A DNA stretch of 56,429 nucleotides from a virus, in IMG/VR virus record IMGVR_UViG_3300032288_000938, positions 1 through 56,429 of that record. One strand, written 5' to 3'. The position numbers and the translations under genes are program-made. The notes under the pieces are model-generated. The model did no database searches and was not told the origin of the DNA. It saw only the letters and a list, made by a program, of their open reading frames with translations. Position 1 is the first letter of the stretch. Each line of letters starts with the position of its first letter. Shown here one piece after another: positions 20,624 through 27,761 of the stretch.

Positions 20624-22319
20624 AGTAAAGCCTCGTTTCGCCTTGCTTCCCAACCCATGAGAACCTCACCTTCCAAATGTGGATTTGGGCTTCCAGAGGG
20701 TTTTCGTCTGGGATGCGGTGGACAGTCATGCCGCAGTCAGCCTTGGCAAACCAAGCAGCAGAACCACTAATATCATAACCCTTTGGCACAGGCAACTTGC
20801 CATCTGCCCCGCGCTGGAGCTTGGTGGGATGCGCCACAAACCAGATATGGATGCCGTGAGCCATGCAGAATGACTTGATCCGGGTGAGCATCGTGCTGAT
20901 CCACTCGGTCTCAGACACATCACGGGGCCGTTCAATGAAATTGTAGGGGTCAATAACTGCCCCGCGAATACCCATCCGCAGCACTGCCGCCCGGAGCCGT
21001 TCGAGGATGCTGTCCAGATCAGACAATCCACCATCTTCTTGATGAAGAAAAACAAAACGGTCATTCACCCAATCAAACGCTGCTTGGAGTTCATGATCTG
21101 CCATGCGCTTCGTTGGGCCATCAAAGAATGGCTTGCGGACCCTCTTTGAGAGGAGCTTGGCAATATGCAGGCGGGGTTCATTCTCAAATGAGCAGATCGC
21201 AAAGGACCACTTCTCGCTCTCAGCGAGATTAACCATGATCTGATCTACAAACTCAGATTTGCCGGAAGATGGGATGCCGGTCACAACGGTCATCTGCCCC
21301 GGTACAATCGTGTAGAGTTCATCTACGTTATCATATCCGGTTGATGAACCCCGACCGATACCCTTCTCATAAAGTTCACGGATTTGGGCTTCAAACTTGC
21401 CAGCCTCATACAGACCATTGATCGGCCACGGGCTTGGCTTGCTTACAAAGTCTGCAAGGGCTTCCTTGCCATGCGACCTGAGATAATCATTCGCATCCTT
21501 GATGCCTTCCGGCCATTCAATACGCCAACAGCGGTCACGACCAACACGGCGCGCAATCTCTTCGGCAAGGGCCTCACCCTGACTGTCCTTATCAACGGCA
21601 ATCACAATGCGCTTGGCCTTGTCAATAAATGACTTTGCTGCCCACAAGAACCGGAACTTGCTGTCCTCTTCCGGGGTGATCTTGCCATCCACGACCTTCA
21701 TGGGCGCACCATTCGGGACGCTAACGGCAGTAACCCCGGCCTCCATCATGGCTGCCGCGTCAAGCTCGCCTTCAACAATGAAAAAATCCTCACCTTCCAC
21801 GGCATTGCCGATGTTGAAGAATGAGGGAGGCGATTGCCAGCATGTGAACGCCTTGCTTTCAATTGAACGGATTTTTGCACTAACAACCATGCCGTCCTTG
21901 TCAAAGTACGGGAACCCGATGGCGTCTTGCTCTTGACCTACTGCCGGGAAGAACTTGCGGGATTTGAATAAACGAAGCTTATCAGCCGTTTCTTTGGAGA
22001 TGCCCCGCTCTTTGAGCAACCAATCATAATGCTTCTGTTCAAGGGCAGGACATTCTGCGGGGTCCGTCTTTGCGACTGGTTTCTTTTCCATAGGCACGAC
22101 GTTATTCACCCAGCGATCCTCCTTGATTGATCCAGAAACTCCGCAGTGCTTGCAGTCGTAAACAATTCCCATCTCATCTCTCTTTACAGAGAGGCAACGA
22201 TCCTTGCGATTGTACTTGCGTTGATGAGAACAAAATGGACAAGTGGTTCTGGTCTGTCCATAGTTAAGAGCCATCATCTTGATGGCTTGTTCTTCATGCG
22301 AGATGTGCTTTGCGTACAT
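20547..22319 (-). CDS. Primase-helicase (T7 gp4 type)
   Basis: A 590-residue fused primase and replicative helicase. The zinc-binding domain has CPFCSHQRKYNRKDRC and YDCKHCG near residues 27-60. The TOPRIM core has FFIVEGELDAAAMM (about 180) and IVIAVDKDSQGEALA. The RecA-like helicase has Walker A TGIPSSGKSEF (about 350) and a Walker B-like AVIDPYNFIE, then HIWFVAHPTKLQR. It unwinds DNA and primes lagging strands at the fork. The frame extends to 22367, but ATG 22319 follows a G-rich site and removes a poor leader. No phage DNA polymerase was found to partner it. Confidence 0.92.
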   Translation of the reverse strand: MYAKHISHEEQAIKMMALNYGQTRTTCPFCSHQRKYNRKDRCLSVKRDEMGIVYDCKHCGVSGSIKEDRWVNNVVPMEKKPVAKTDPAECPALEQKHYDWLLKERGISKETADKLRLFKSRKFFPAVGQEQDAIGFPYFDKDGMVVSAKIRSIESKAFTCWQSPPSFFNIGNAVEGEDFFIVEGELDAAAMMEAGVTAVSVPNGAPMKVVDGKITPEEDSKFRFLWAAKSFIDKAKRIVIAVDKDSQGEALAEEIARRVGRDRCWRIEWPEGIKDANDYLRSHGKEALADFVSKPSPWPINGLYEAGKFEAQIRELYEKGIGRGSSTGYDNVDELYTIVPGQMTVVTGIPSSGKSEFVDQIMVNLAESEKWSFAICSFENEPRLHIAKLLSKRVRKPFFDGPTKRMADHELQAAFDWVNDRFVFLHQEDGGLSDLDSILERLRAAVLRMGIRGAVIDPYNFIERPRDVSETEWISTMLTRIKSFCMAHGIHIWFVAHPTKLQRGADGKLPVPKGYDISGSAAWFAKADCGMTVHRIPDENPLEAQIHIWKVRFSWVGKQGETRLYYDVGTTRYNDFGDQAPQKESKDFGF

Positions 22320-22707
22320 AACCCCCCCAGAGCCAAGCACAATACACGACCAACATTCCCCAGTCAATAAATATTTAGGTATTGCTCATGAGTTCAGACC
22401 GTTGAATGACAAGCTGATGACGACATAGGAGAACAACCCCCTTGCATTTAAGCAAGAGGGTTGGTCCGCCATGTGCTTGGTCTTGCTCATCGAGACGAGC
22501 CGCCGAACGACAAGGGCGATCTGCTAAACACCGCGATCACCGCCGCATCATCTTATCGGGAGATGGTGTTCTCCCGCTGGCCCCCACAATGCGATTGCAG
22601 ACTCGGGTTGTCGCTTTGGCCAGTACCCACGGTAACGACATATCCCACCGACCCCGCCGTTTGTCCGACAGCCAGTGGGCAACATTCTTAAGGTAACACG
22701 GCAGATG
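22320..22707. other. Structured non-coding gap inside the replication operon
   Basis: About 390 bases without a credible gene interrupt an otherwise tightly packed minus-strand operon. Features seen: a 12-bp stem CAACCCTCTTGC/GCAAGGGGGTTG on the minus strand (22434-22463, with one G-U pair that fixes that strand), a perfect CGGGAGA/TCTCCCG hairpin (22557-22576), and short GCTC/GAGC and GCGATC repeats near 22490-22540. It may be a non-coding RNA, the replication origin or the integration site. No tRNA or known riboswitch is recognised. Confidence 0.45.
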
Positions 22708-23070
22708 TCATTCCATCAAGATGTCAGAATCCGTGTTCTTTTCCTTATCTACATCTCCAAGGTTGTCATCTATATAAGAACGAATCAAGAACCTGAATGC
22801 CATCGCGCGCTTAAACGCAATTGCTTGTGTTTCTGCCGAGAGGATTGCATTCACGGTATGCCTGACCCGCGTCTGGGACATACCGGCCATGTCGCAAACG
22901 ATCCCAAAATCGTCGCTTCTCATCCATTCAATGACTTCTTTTTTGACTTTGGGGTTGGTTGACGCAGCGTCAATCGCACATTGCATGACTACCGAAATCC
23001 ACAACCTTTGCTCTGGGGTGAATACAGTGTCATCGCCCTTGGCAAGCGGCTCATAGATGCTGCCTTCCAT
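22708..23070 (-). CDS. Small protein with a possible helix-turn-helix
   Basis: A 120-residue soluble protein (MEGSIYEPLAKGDDTVFTPE). The middle reads DDFGIVCDMAGMSQTRVRHT, then VNAILSAETQ, which has the spacing of a helix-turn-helix. The end is acidic. ATG 23070 overlaps the RusA stop (TGATG) with GAGGTG just before. It could be a regulator of this block, but the motif is weak. Confidence 0.6.
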   Translation of the reverse strand: MEGSIYEPLAKGDDTVFTPEQRLWISVVMQCAIDAASTNPKVKKEVIEWMRSDDFGIVCDMAGMSQTRVRHTVNAILSAETQAIAFKRAMAFRFLIRSYIDDNLGDVDKEKNTDSDILME

Positions 23071-23423
23071 CACAGCACCTCTACCAGAATATCAGAGCGG
23101 GGGTTTTCTTTGTCCAAGTGCCAGTAAACGTGGCGTTCTTTGATTTGCCTGTCGTTTTTATAAATGCAATCCTGCATCAAATCCAAGATCAGTGACTCGT
23201 CCAGATCGGGGCGACGCGAGGCATACCAGATGTGGATGGTGACGCGCAAATCTCCCTCAAGGAGGGGGTCCAAGACAGGACATTGCGCCTTGAACATCTT
23301 CCCGTAGTTCAGGGCTTTTTCCGATTTTATGAAAAATTTACCAGTCCATCGCCGGGAATTTGCCTTTGAGGCCGGTTCACCTAAGATTGTGAACTGGATA
23401 ATGCTTGACTCATGGTTTTTCAT
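23070..23423 (-). CDS. rusA: RusA-type Holliday junction resolvase
   Basis: A 117-residue protein of the RusA family, which cuts four-way junctions during recombination-linked replication. Visible motifs are FTILGEPASKANSRR at the N-terminus, and RRPDLDESLILDLMQDCIY with NDRQIKERHVYWH, containing the acidic residues that bind metal in RusA. ATG 23423 is chosen; a start at 23447 would overlap the divergent exonuclease start. There is almost no gap between these two divergent genes, so their promoters must lie inside coding sequence. Confidence 0.88.
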   Translation of the reverse strand: MKNHESSIIQFTILGEPASKANSRRWTGKFFIKSEKALNYGKMFKAQCPVLDPLLEGDLRVTIHIWYASRRPDLDESLILDLMQDCIYKNDRQIKERHVYWHLDKENPRSDILVEVL

Positions 23424-23433
23424 AGGGTATTTC
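23405..23433 (+). promoter_or_regulatory. Possible promoter inside rusA for the recombination block
   Basis: TTGACT (23405-23410, 5/6) and TATTTC (23428-23433, 3/6) are 17 bases apart on the plus strand. The predicted start is about 23441, one base before the exonuclease ATG, so the message would be leaderless. This agrees with the absence of a ribosome site there, but the -10 is weak. Confidence 0.35.
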
Positions 23434-23441
23434 AATGTTCC

Positions 23442-24374
23442 ATGCAAATCACCAATCGCTACAATCTTCCCGCTGCAATCGTTAACAACGTATTGAATGA
23501 CGAGTATTCTCGCGGCGATGCCGTGATTTCCGTCACTCAGTTGTTGAACTCGCCACGCATAGTATTACTACAGCGTGTAAACGAAAGCAAGATGGTGGTT
23601 GACGTTGTGGATCGGCTGCCGTCCATGATTGGCACCGCCATGCACAAGGTCTTGGAAAAAGGAGCAAATCCAGAGGACATTGTTGAGGAGCGGTTCTTTC
23701 TGGACATCCTTGGGTGGCGCGTTAGCGGGGCTGTGGATCTTCAAACCCCGAAACCAGACGGCACTTGGGAAATCAATGACTACAAGATGACCTCCGTCTA
23801 TTCGGTGATGGCCGAGAAGTGGGAATGGGAGGCACAACTTAACATGTATGCCTACCTTATGCGACAATCTAAGGGTAGGCGGGTGTCTTCCATGAAGATC
23901 GTGGCCATCCTTAAGGACTGGAACCGCAAGCAGGGGGCGTTTAAGACCGATTACCCAGAAGCCCCGATTGTTGTGGTGGACATCCCGGTTTGGGATGACG
24001 CCCGGCAGGAAGCCTATATTGAGAGCCGTGTTTTTGAACATCAGAAGAATGCGAACGCGCTTGACAGTGGCGAGCCAATAGACTACTGTACAGACCAAGA
24101 ACGATGGCTCAGGGGCGAGAAGTGGGCTGTCATGAAAAAGGGCCGCAAGTCTGCGGTAAAGCTTTTTGATTCGGAGGAAGAAGCGAATGGATGGATTGGC
24201 AGCCAAGAGGACAGCAACATCCTCTCCGCAGAACACCGCCCCGGAGAACCCATCCGTTGCTCTGGCAACTATTGCGGGGTCGCACAATGGTGCAAACAGT
24301 GGCTTGAGCAATCTGGTCAAGGCGCTGGTGAAGGCTCAGTCGGAATTGAAGAACGCGAGCCTGAACAAGACTAA
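23442..24374 (+). CDS. PD-(D/E)XK exonuclease (RecB/Cas4-like)
   Basis: A 310-residue nuclease. After an N-terminal domain (SVTQLLNSPRIVLLQ, GTAMHKVLEKG) comes the core GAVDLQTPKPDGTWEINDYK, where D and the DYK match the PD-(D/E)XK active site, then WEWEAQLNMYAYLMR (a QxxxY motif). Cysteines at the C-terminus (RCSGNYCGVAQWC) with a nearby YCTD could hold an iron-sulfur cluster as in Cas4/AddB. Paired with the Erf-type annealing protein it would make single strands for recombination. Its last 188 bases also encode the Erf N-terminus in another frame. Confidence 0.8.
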   Translation: MQITNRYNLPAAIVNNVLNDEYSRGDAVISVTQLLNSPRIVLLQRVNESKMVVDVVDRLPSMIGTAMHKVLEKGANPEDIVEERFFLDILGWRVSGAVDLQTPKPDGTWEINDYKMTSVYSVMAEKWEWEAQLNMYAYLMRQSKGRRVSSMKIVAILKDWNRKQGAFKTDYPEAPIVVVDIPVWDDARQEAYIESRVFEHQKNANALDSGEPIDYCTDQERWLRGEKWAVMKKGRKSAVKLFDSEEEANGWIGSQEDSNILSAEHRPGEPIRCSGNYCGVAQWCKQWLEQSGQGAGEGSVGIEEREPEQD

Positions 24375-24756
24375 CCCGCATTTCAAATCCCGTTATGCGG
24401 ACCTTGCGGAAATCCGCGATACGGTTATGCCCGTGCTGTGTAAGCATGGGATTGCGCTTGTGCAGTACACACAGATCGGGGCTGGGGGGTTCTATCTGGT
24501 GACGCGCTTGCTACATGAGAGCGGCGAAATGATCGAGAGCCGTTTCCCTCTTCCTGAGAACACAGACAAGCCGCAGCAGATGGGTAGCGCGATTACCTAC
24601 GCCCGTCGCTATATGATGGCTTCGATTTGCGGGATCACTGCGGAGGAGGATGACGATGGCAATGCGGCGCAGGCTACCAATGAAAGGGGATCGTCCAAGT
24701 CAGGAGGATCCAAAGCCAAACCCGCCACCGCCGCAGCGGACGGAGTCGTATTCTGA
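24187..24756 (+). CDS. erf: Erf-type single-strand annealing protein
   Basis: A 189-residue protein of the ERF superfamily, which pairs complementary single strands and circularises phage DNA. Motifs: SGLSNLVKALVKAQSELKNA, then NPHFKSRYADLAEIRDTVMP, GIALVQYTQIG, and AITYARRYMMASICGI at the end of the core, followed by an acidic EEDDDGNA and a Lys-rich tail. ATG 24187 has GGAGG nine bases upstream. The start lies 188 bases inside the exonuclease gene, an unusually long overlap that would couple translation of the two. Confidence 0.9.
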   Translation: MDGLAAKRTATSSPQNTAPENPSVALATIAGSHNGANSGLSNLVKALVKAQSELKNASLNKTNPHFKSRYADLAEIRDTVMPVLCKHGIALVQYTQIGAGGFYLVTRLLHESGEMIESRFPLPENTDKPQQMGSAITYARRYMMASICGITAEEDDDGNAAQATNERGSSKSGGSKAKPATAAADGVVF

Positions 24757-24961
24757 GGAACCGGGGCAAGACTTCAACTGGGACCTTTACGAGAAAATGA
24801 TGGTAGCCTGTCTCGTAGTTCATAAAACAGTTGATGGCCTAGTCAATATGTGGAAGTCAAACGCCAACATGCTTGACTGGGCAAAGAAGAAGGCACCAAA
24901 CCACTGGCAGCGCATGAGGGATGCGTTCGCCGCCCGTAAATCGGCAATCTTAGGAGAATAA
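24656..24961 (+). CDS. Small protein behind erf, unknown function
   Basis: A 101-residue protein from ATG 24656, which has AGGAGG six bases before it inside erf. The first 35 residues are basic and Pro-rich, then NWDLYEKMMVACLVVHKTVD and HWQRMRDAFAARKSAILGE form helices. A later ATG at 24680 is possible. It overlaps erf by 101 bases. No domain is recognised. Confidence 0.5.
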   Translation: MAMRRRLPMKGDRPSQEDPKPNPPPPQRTESYSEEPGQDFNWDLYEKMMVACLVVHKTVDGLVNMWKSNANMLDWAKKKAPNHWQRMRDAFAARKSAILGE

Positions 24962-24962
24962 A

Positions 24963-25217
24963 ATGGCCGAGTATGACAACACTAATCGCGGCGTTCTTTT
25001 TAAGAATGATCGCAAAGAGAAGGATACCCACCCCGACTTCACCGGCAGCGGTAATGTTGAGGGCGTAGAGGTTTACATTAACGGGTGGAAGAAAGAGAAG
25101 AACGGCAAGAGCTTTATCTCTTTTAGCTTTAAGCCCAAGGAAGGTGCTGCCCGCCCTGTGGCGAAGCCTGCTCCGCGTCGCGTTGAGCCATCTTTGGATG
25201 ACGAAATCCCGTTCTAA
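24963..25217 (+). CDS. SSB-like small protein with acidic tail
   Basis: An 84-residue protein: MAEYDNTNRGVLFKNDRKEK, GSGNVEGVEVYINGWKKEKN, FISFSFKPKEGA, and a final SLDDEIPF. The strand pattern plus a terminal DDEIPF tip is what single-strand DNA-binding proteins use to call partner enzymes. It follows the exonuclease and Erf genes, so it likely protects single strands made by them. The fold is not proven; a small zinc-free OB-like protein is the best reading. Confidence 0.6.
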   Translation: MAEYDNTNRGVLFKNDRKEKDTHPDFTGSGNVEGVEVYINGWKKEKNGKSFISFSFKPKEGAARPVAKPAPRRVEPSLDDEIPF

Positions 25218-25262
25218 TCGGGAAAGGTTAGGCTGTCGCCCGAATGTACTGATGGCGATAGA

Positions 25263-25302
25263 GCCAGTGGGGTTTTCCTCCTCCCGCGACTGGCACTTTT
25301 TT
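25263..25302 (+). terminator. Hairpin with T-run abutting a start codon
   Basis: GCCAGT and ACTGGC pair, with an inner GGG/CCC pairing possible, and are followed by ACTTTTTT that runs straight into ATG 25303. This is a terminator-like element inside an operon. It could reduce transcription of the nuclease gene or occlude its start. Confidence 0.5.
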
Positions 25303-25797
25303 ATGGAACCCCGCATGTTTACCGTAGAACTCACAGACGCAGAGGTTATGGTTGCCAAGATGCTTGGTGGCCTCCGTTCTATTGTGGGGCGTACTGCCGG
25401 GGTGACAGACAGAAAGGTTGCAAATCTGTCCGGCCTCGCGATTGATGAAGATGGGATGATCGCCGAGTATGCCTTCTGCAAGCACTTCAACATCTTCCCA
25501 GACATCGTGCCGGGGCCTCGTTCGGGGTCCTATGATTGCATCTACAACGGCAAACGCATTGATGTTAAATCAACCCGATACCATTCAGGTAGGCTGCTTG
25601 CCACACTAAAAGACAACCCGGATGTGGACATCTATGTCCTCGGGATCGTAGATGGCAACAAGGTTTACTTCCCCGGCTATGCCACCAAGGCAACCCTATG
25701 CGATGATGAAAATAAAGTTGACCTTGGCCGAGGCGTTGGATATGCCCTTGAGCAAGATAGACTGACCGCCTTTGCCCCCCCACCCAAAGCCGCCTAA
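25303..25797 (+). CDS. PD-(D/E)XK-like nuclease
   Basis: A 164-residue protein. The core PGPRSGSYDCIYNGKRIDVK has D and DVK in the positions of a PD-(D/E)XK active site, followed by strands (DVDIYVLGIVDGNKVYFPGY). Enzymes of this type in phages trim or cut DNA, sometimes at junctions or in host DNA. The frame is open well upstream, and ATG 25303 lies directly behind a hairpin with a T-run, while ATG 25315 (MFTVELTDAEV) is also possible. No clear ribosome site decides between them. Confidence 0.65.
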   Translation: MEPRMFTVELTDAEVMVAKMLGGLRSIVGRTAGVTDRKVANLSGLAIDEDGMIAEYAFCKHFNIFPDIVPGPRSGSYDCIYNGKRIDVKSTRYHSGRLLATLKDNPDVDIYVLGIVDGNKVYFPGYATKATLCDDENKVDLGRGVGYALEQDRLTAFAPPPKAA

Positions 25798-26062
25798 GCG
25801 CAAGCGCAGCGAGAAGAGAATGCAAGCCGCCAGAGATGGCGGCTGTTCTATCTGTGGGAACCCCGCAGCGGACGCCCACCATCTTCGGATTGTCGGCCAT
25901 GGGCGGGGTCTTGGTGTTAAGAATGGCGACGACTACACGATCCCATTATGTCGGCAGCACCATAATGAGCTTCATTCCTTCGGTGACGAGAAATTATTTC
26001 TGGACATGCACGGACTTGATGTGTTAAGCATACTGGACAAGCTTAATGGAGGGGCTAAATGA
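25772..26062 (+). CDS. HNH-type nuclease (DUF968/Ref-like)
   Basis: A 96-residue protein with a basic start (PPKRKRSEKR) and the zinc and catalytic set CSICGNPAADAHHLRIVGHG, then DYTIPLCRQHHNELHSFGDE and FLDMHGLDVL. This order, with a GDExxF ending, is typical of short HNH proteins in phage recombination regions. The first start is a TTG at 25772, overlapping the previous gene by 26 bases. ATG 25820 would drop the basic arm. The recombination neighbourhood suggests a structure-specific nicking role. Confidence 0.75.
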   Translation: MPPHPKPPKRKRSEKRMQAARDGGCSICGNPAADAHHLRIVGHGRGLGVKNGDDYTIPLCRQHHNELHSFGDEKLFLDMHGLDVLSILDKLNGGAK

Positions 26063-26253
26063 AATCTATGGACATGGTAATGGTTCACGCCAATATCGAA
26101 AATCGCATCCTTTCTTTTGTGAAGGATGCCCCAGATAGCGAATACCAGTTGGGGTATCTCGCTGGCCTTGTGGATCTTTTGGTTGACCTTGGCGGTGTTA
26201 ACTATGAAGACTTCCTTCACATGTGCGTCCACAATTTGAAGAGCAAGGCATGA
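26059..26253 (+). CDS. Small protein, unknown function
   Basis: A 64-residue helical protein (MKSMDMVMVHANIENRILSF, then GYLAGLVDLLVDLGGVNYED). It begins 4 bases inside the HNH stop (ATGA) and is in turn overlapped by the next gene. No domain is recognised. Confidence 0.6.
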   Translation: MKSMDMVMVHANIENRILSFVKDAPDSEYQLGYLAGLVDLLVDLGGVNYEDFLHMCVHNLKSKA

Positions 26254-26393
26254 GCATTTGGTTTCTGTGGGCAATGATGGCCCTGAACGTATTTGCCGCT
26301 GGCTCTCTGCTTATTGACAGGCAATACGCCCTTGCGGTCATGTACGTTTGTTATGCGGTTGCAACAGCAGCAATGACATGGATGGTAAAATGA
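26250..26393 (+). CDS. 47-residue two-helix membrane protein
   Basis: A short frame reading MSIWFLWAMMALNVFAAGSL, LIDRQYALAVMYVCYAVATA, AMTWMVK: two transmembrane helices joined by a charged turn. It is linked by ATGA overlaps on both sides (26250-26253 and 26390-26393), strong evidence that it is a real gene of the operon. Role unknown. Confidence 0.6.
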   Translation: MSIWFLWAMMALNVFAAGSLLIDRQYALAVMYVCYAVATAAMTWMVK

Positions 26394-26950
26394 GCAAGCT
26401 TATCAAGTTCGCAAAGGATTTTGCCCTGAAGCACCACGGCAAACAAGAACACGGGTGCCTGAAGATTGACGCCCATCTTGCTGATGTTGCAAAACACGCC
26501 TCGTTGCACATCAAGGACAGTTTCCTTTGGGGTAACTATCACGATGAGGTCGTTGCCGCAGCATGGCTGCATGATGTGATCGAAGACACGAAGGTCACAA
26601 TCCCGCAGCTTTCTGCGGAACTAGATGGGGCCGGGTTTCGTGGGGACGAAGCAGAAATCACCGTTGCCATTGTGAGTGCCGTGACGGATGGGGAAGGTAA
26701 GGGCCGCAAGGAGCGGCACCTGAACACCTACTGGAAGATACGGGACTATCCTCTTGCCCTACTGGTGAAGCTCTGTGACCGCCGCCACAACCACGAACGC
26801 TCCATCAAGTATGGGGAAATCTACGCAGCCATGTATGCGCGTGAATATGATTACTTCAAGTTCGCGCTATGGAAACCTCGCCAGTTTTCAGAGCTTTGGG
26901 CCGAATTAGATAAGCAAAACAAGAAGTTACAGGAGATTGTTGGATGGTAA
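26390..26950 (+). CDS. HD hydrolase, SpoT/MESH1-like
   Basis: A 186-residue HD-domain enzyme. The metal ligands appear in order: H29 (KIDAHLADVA), H61-D62 (AAAWLHDVIEDT) and D130 (LVKLCDRRHN). The HDVIEDT and SAVTDGEG segments are those of the (p)ppGpp hydrolase half of SpoT/RelA and of MESH1. It would remove ppGpp or a related nucleotide and so blunt the host stringent response. ATG 26390 starts in the previous stop. Substrate is inferred from motifs only. Confidence 0.8.
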   Translation: MSKLIKFAKDFALKHHGKQEHGCLKIDAHLADVAKHASLHIKDSFLWGNYHDEVVAAAWLHDVIEDTKVTIPQLSAELDGAGFRGDEAEITVAIVSAVTDGEGKGRKERHLNTYWKIRDYPLALLVKLCDRRHNHERSIKYGEIYAAMYAREYDYFKFALWKPRQFSELWAELDKQNKKLQEIVGW

Positions 26951-27198
26951 GGAAGGACCGCGACTATGAACAAGAAGCTGAATACCACGCGAAGCCGGAG
27001 CAAAAAAAGCGCCGCGCGCAACGTAACAAAGCCCGTCGTAAGGCAATCAAGGAAGGCCGTGCCAAGAAAGGCGACGGAACCGAGGTGGATCACATCGGCG
27101 CGAAACGCACTGGCTCACTGGATGCCCTGCCTACGCGCGTTGTTGCCAAAAGTGTGAACCGGAAGAAGCAACCCAAGACCAAGGTGCAAGATGTCTGA
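26944..27198 (+). CDS. Small basic HNH-like phage protein
   Basis: An 84-residue basic protein: DYEQEAEYHAKPEQKKRRAQ, RNKARRKAIKEGRAKKGDGT, EVDHIGAKRTGSLDALPTRV, then SVNRKKQP. The KKGDGxEVDHI and SxNR pieces belong to a common short phage protein that looks like a minimal HNH. Nuclease activity is unproven because the second His is not obvious. It overlaps neighbours on both sides. Confidence 0.75.
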   Translation: MVRKDRDYEQEAEYHAKPEQKKRRAQRNKARRKAIKEGRAKKGDGTEVDHIGAKRTGSLDALPTRVVAKSVNRKKQPKTKVQDV

Positions 27199-27322
27199 CA
27201 TTGTGCAGTGGGTAAATGATCTCCCCAAGTGGGGCGGAACCATTTTGTTCCTCGTTTGGTGCTTTGTTTTCACTGGGGTCTTTGCACTTCTTACCTCTGG
27301 GGGTGGCGACGGTCATGACTGA
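27191..27322 (+). CDS. 43-residue single-span membrane protein
   Basis: A short frame, MSDIVQWVNDLPKWGGTILF, LVWCFVFTGVFALLTSGGGD, GHD. One transmembrane helix after a soluble start. It overlaps the gene before by 8 bases and the gene after by 8 bases, as in the rest of this operon. No family is recognised. Confidence 0.5.
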   Translation: MSDIVQWVNDLPKWGGTILFLVWCFVFTGVFALLTSGGGDGHD

Positions 27323-27761
27323 GATCCGCGATATTGCGATTAACTTCGAGGCCGTGAAGGTCTCAATGAACCAAGACAAGAATGGCCTGATGCTCAAGCT
27401 CGCCATTCATCCCTCTGACGCGCCGCAAGATCTTGTTGTTGCACCCGTCGGCACCCGCTATATGATTGCTGCCGTAATGCTGAACGACCAAGACGAACCA
27501 ACGATGGGCGTCAAGAAACGTGAAGCGGACACGGTTATATCAATTGCAGGGGCCTTATGTCGTAACAATCGCTTTCAGGATTGGCTGGAGGCAACGGGCC
27601 TTGCGCTTGAGAGTTCCGAGAAGGCTGCCGTTGATGCTGTTCGTGATTTCTGTGGCATCAAATCGCGCAGCGAGTTCTCGACAAACGAAAGCGCGCGCAC
27701 TAAGTTCATGGCGCTGCGTGAACAGTTTGAAGCTGATTATAAAAAGGGGAAGGTAAGATGA
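27315..27761 (+). CDS. Conserved phage protein, unknown function
   Basis: A 148-residue protein from ATG 27315 (MTEIRDIAINFEAVKVSMNQ). The first half is strand-rich (NGLMLKLAIHPSDAPQDLVV, PVGTRYMIAAVMLND) and the second helical (AAVDAVRDFCGIKSRSEF). Proteins of this look occur beside recombination genes of other phages but have no named role. It overlaps the integrase start by 4 bases. Confidence 0.65.
   Translation: MTEIRDIAINFEAVKVSMNQDKNGLMLKLAIHPSDAPQDLVVAPVGTRYMIAAVMLNDQDEPTMGVKKREADTVISIAGALCRNNRFQDWLEATGLALESSEKAAVDAVRDFCGIKSRSEFSTNESARTKFMALREQFEADYKKGKVR

Noticed and set aside
22442-22696. Plus-strand frames of 76-84 residues in the structured gap
   Set aside because: Two frames of equal length compete, neither has a ribosome site, and both are rich in Arg/His/Ser with no domain.
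23568-24320. A 250-residue minus-strand frame opposite the exonuclease gene
   Set aside because: It is antisense to a recognised nuclease, has no ribosome site and no sensible domain.
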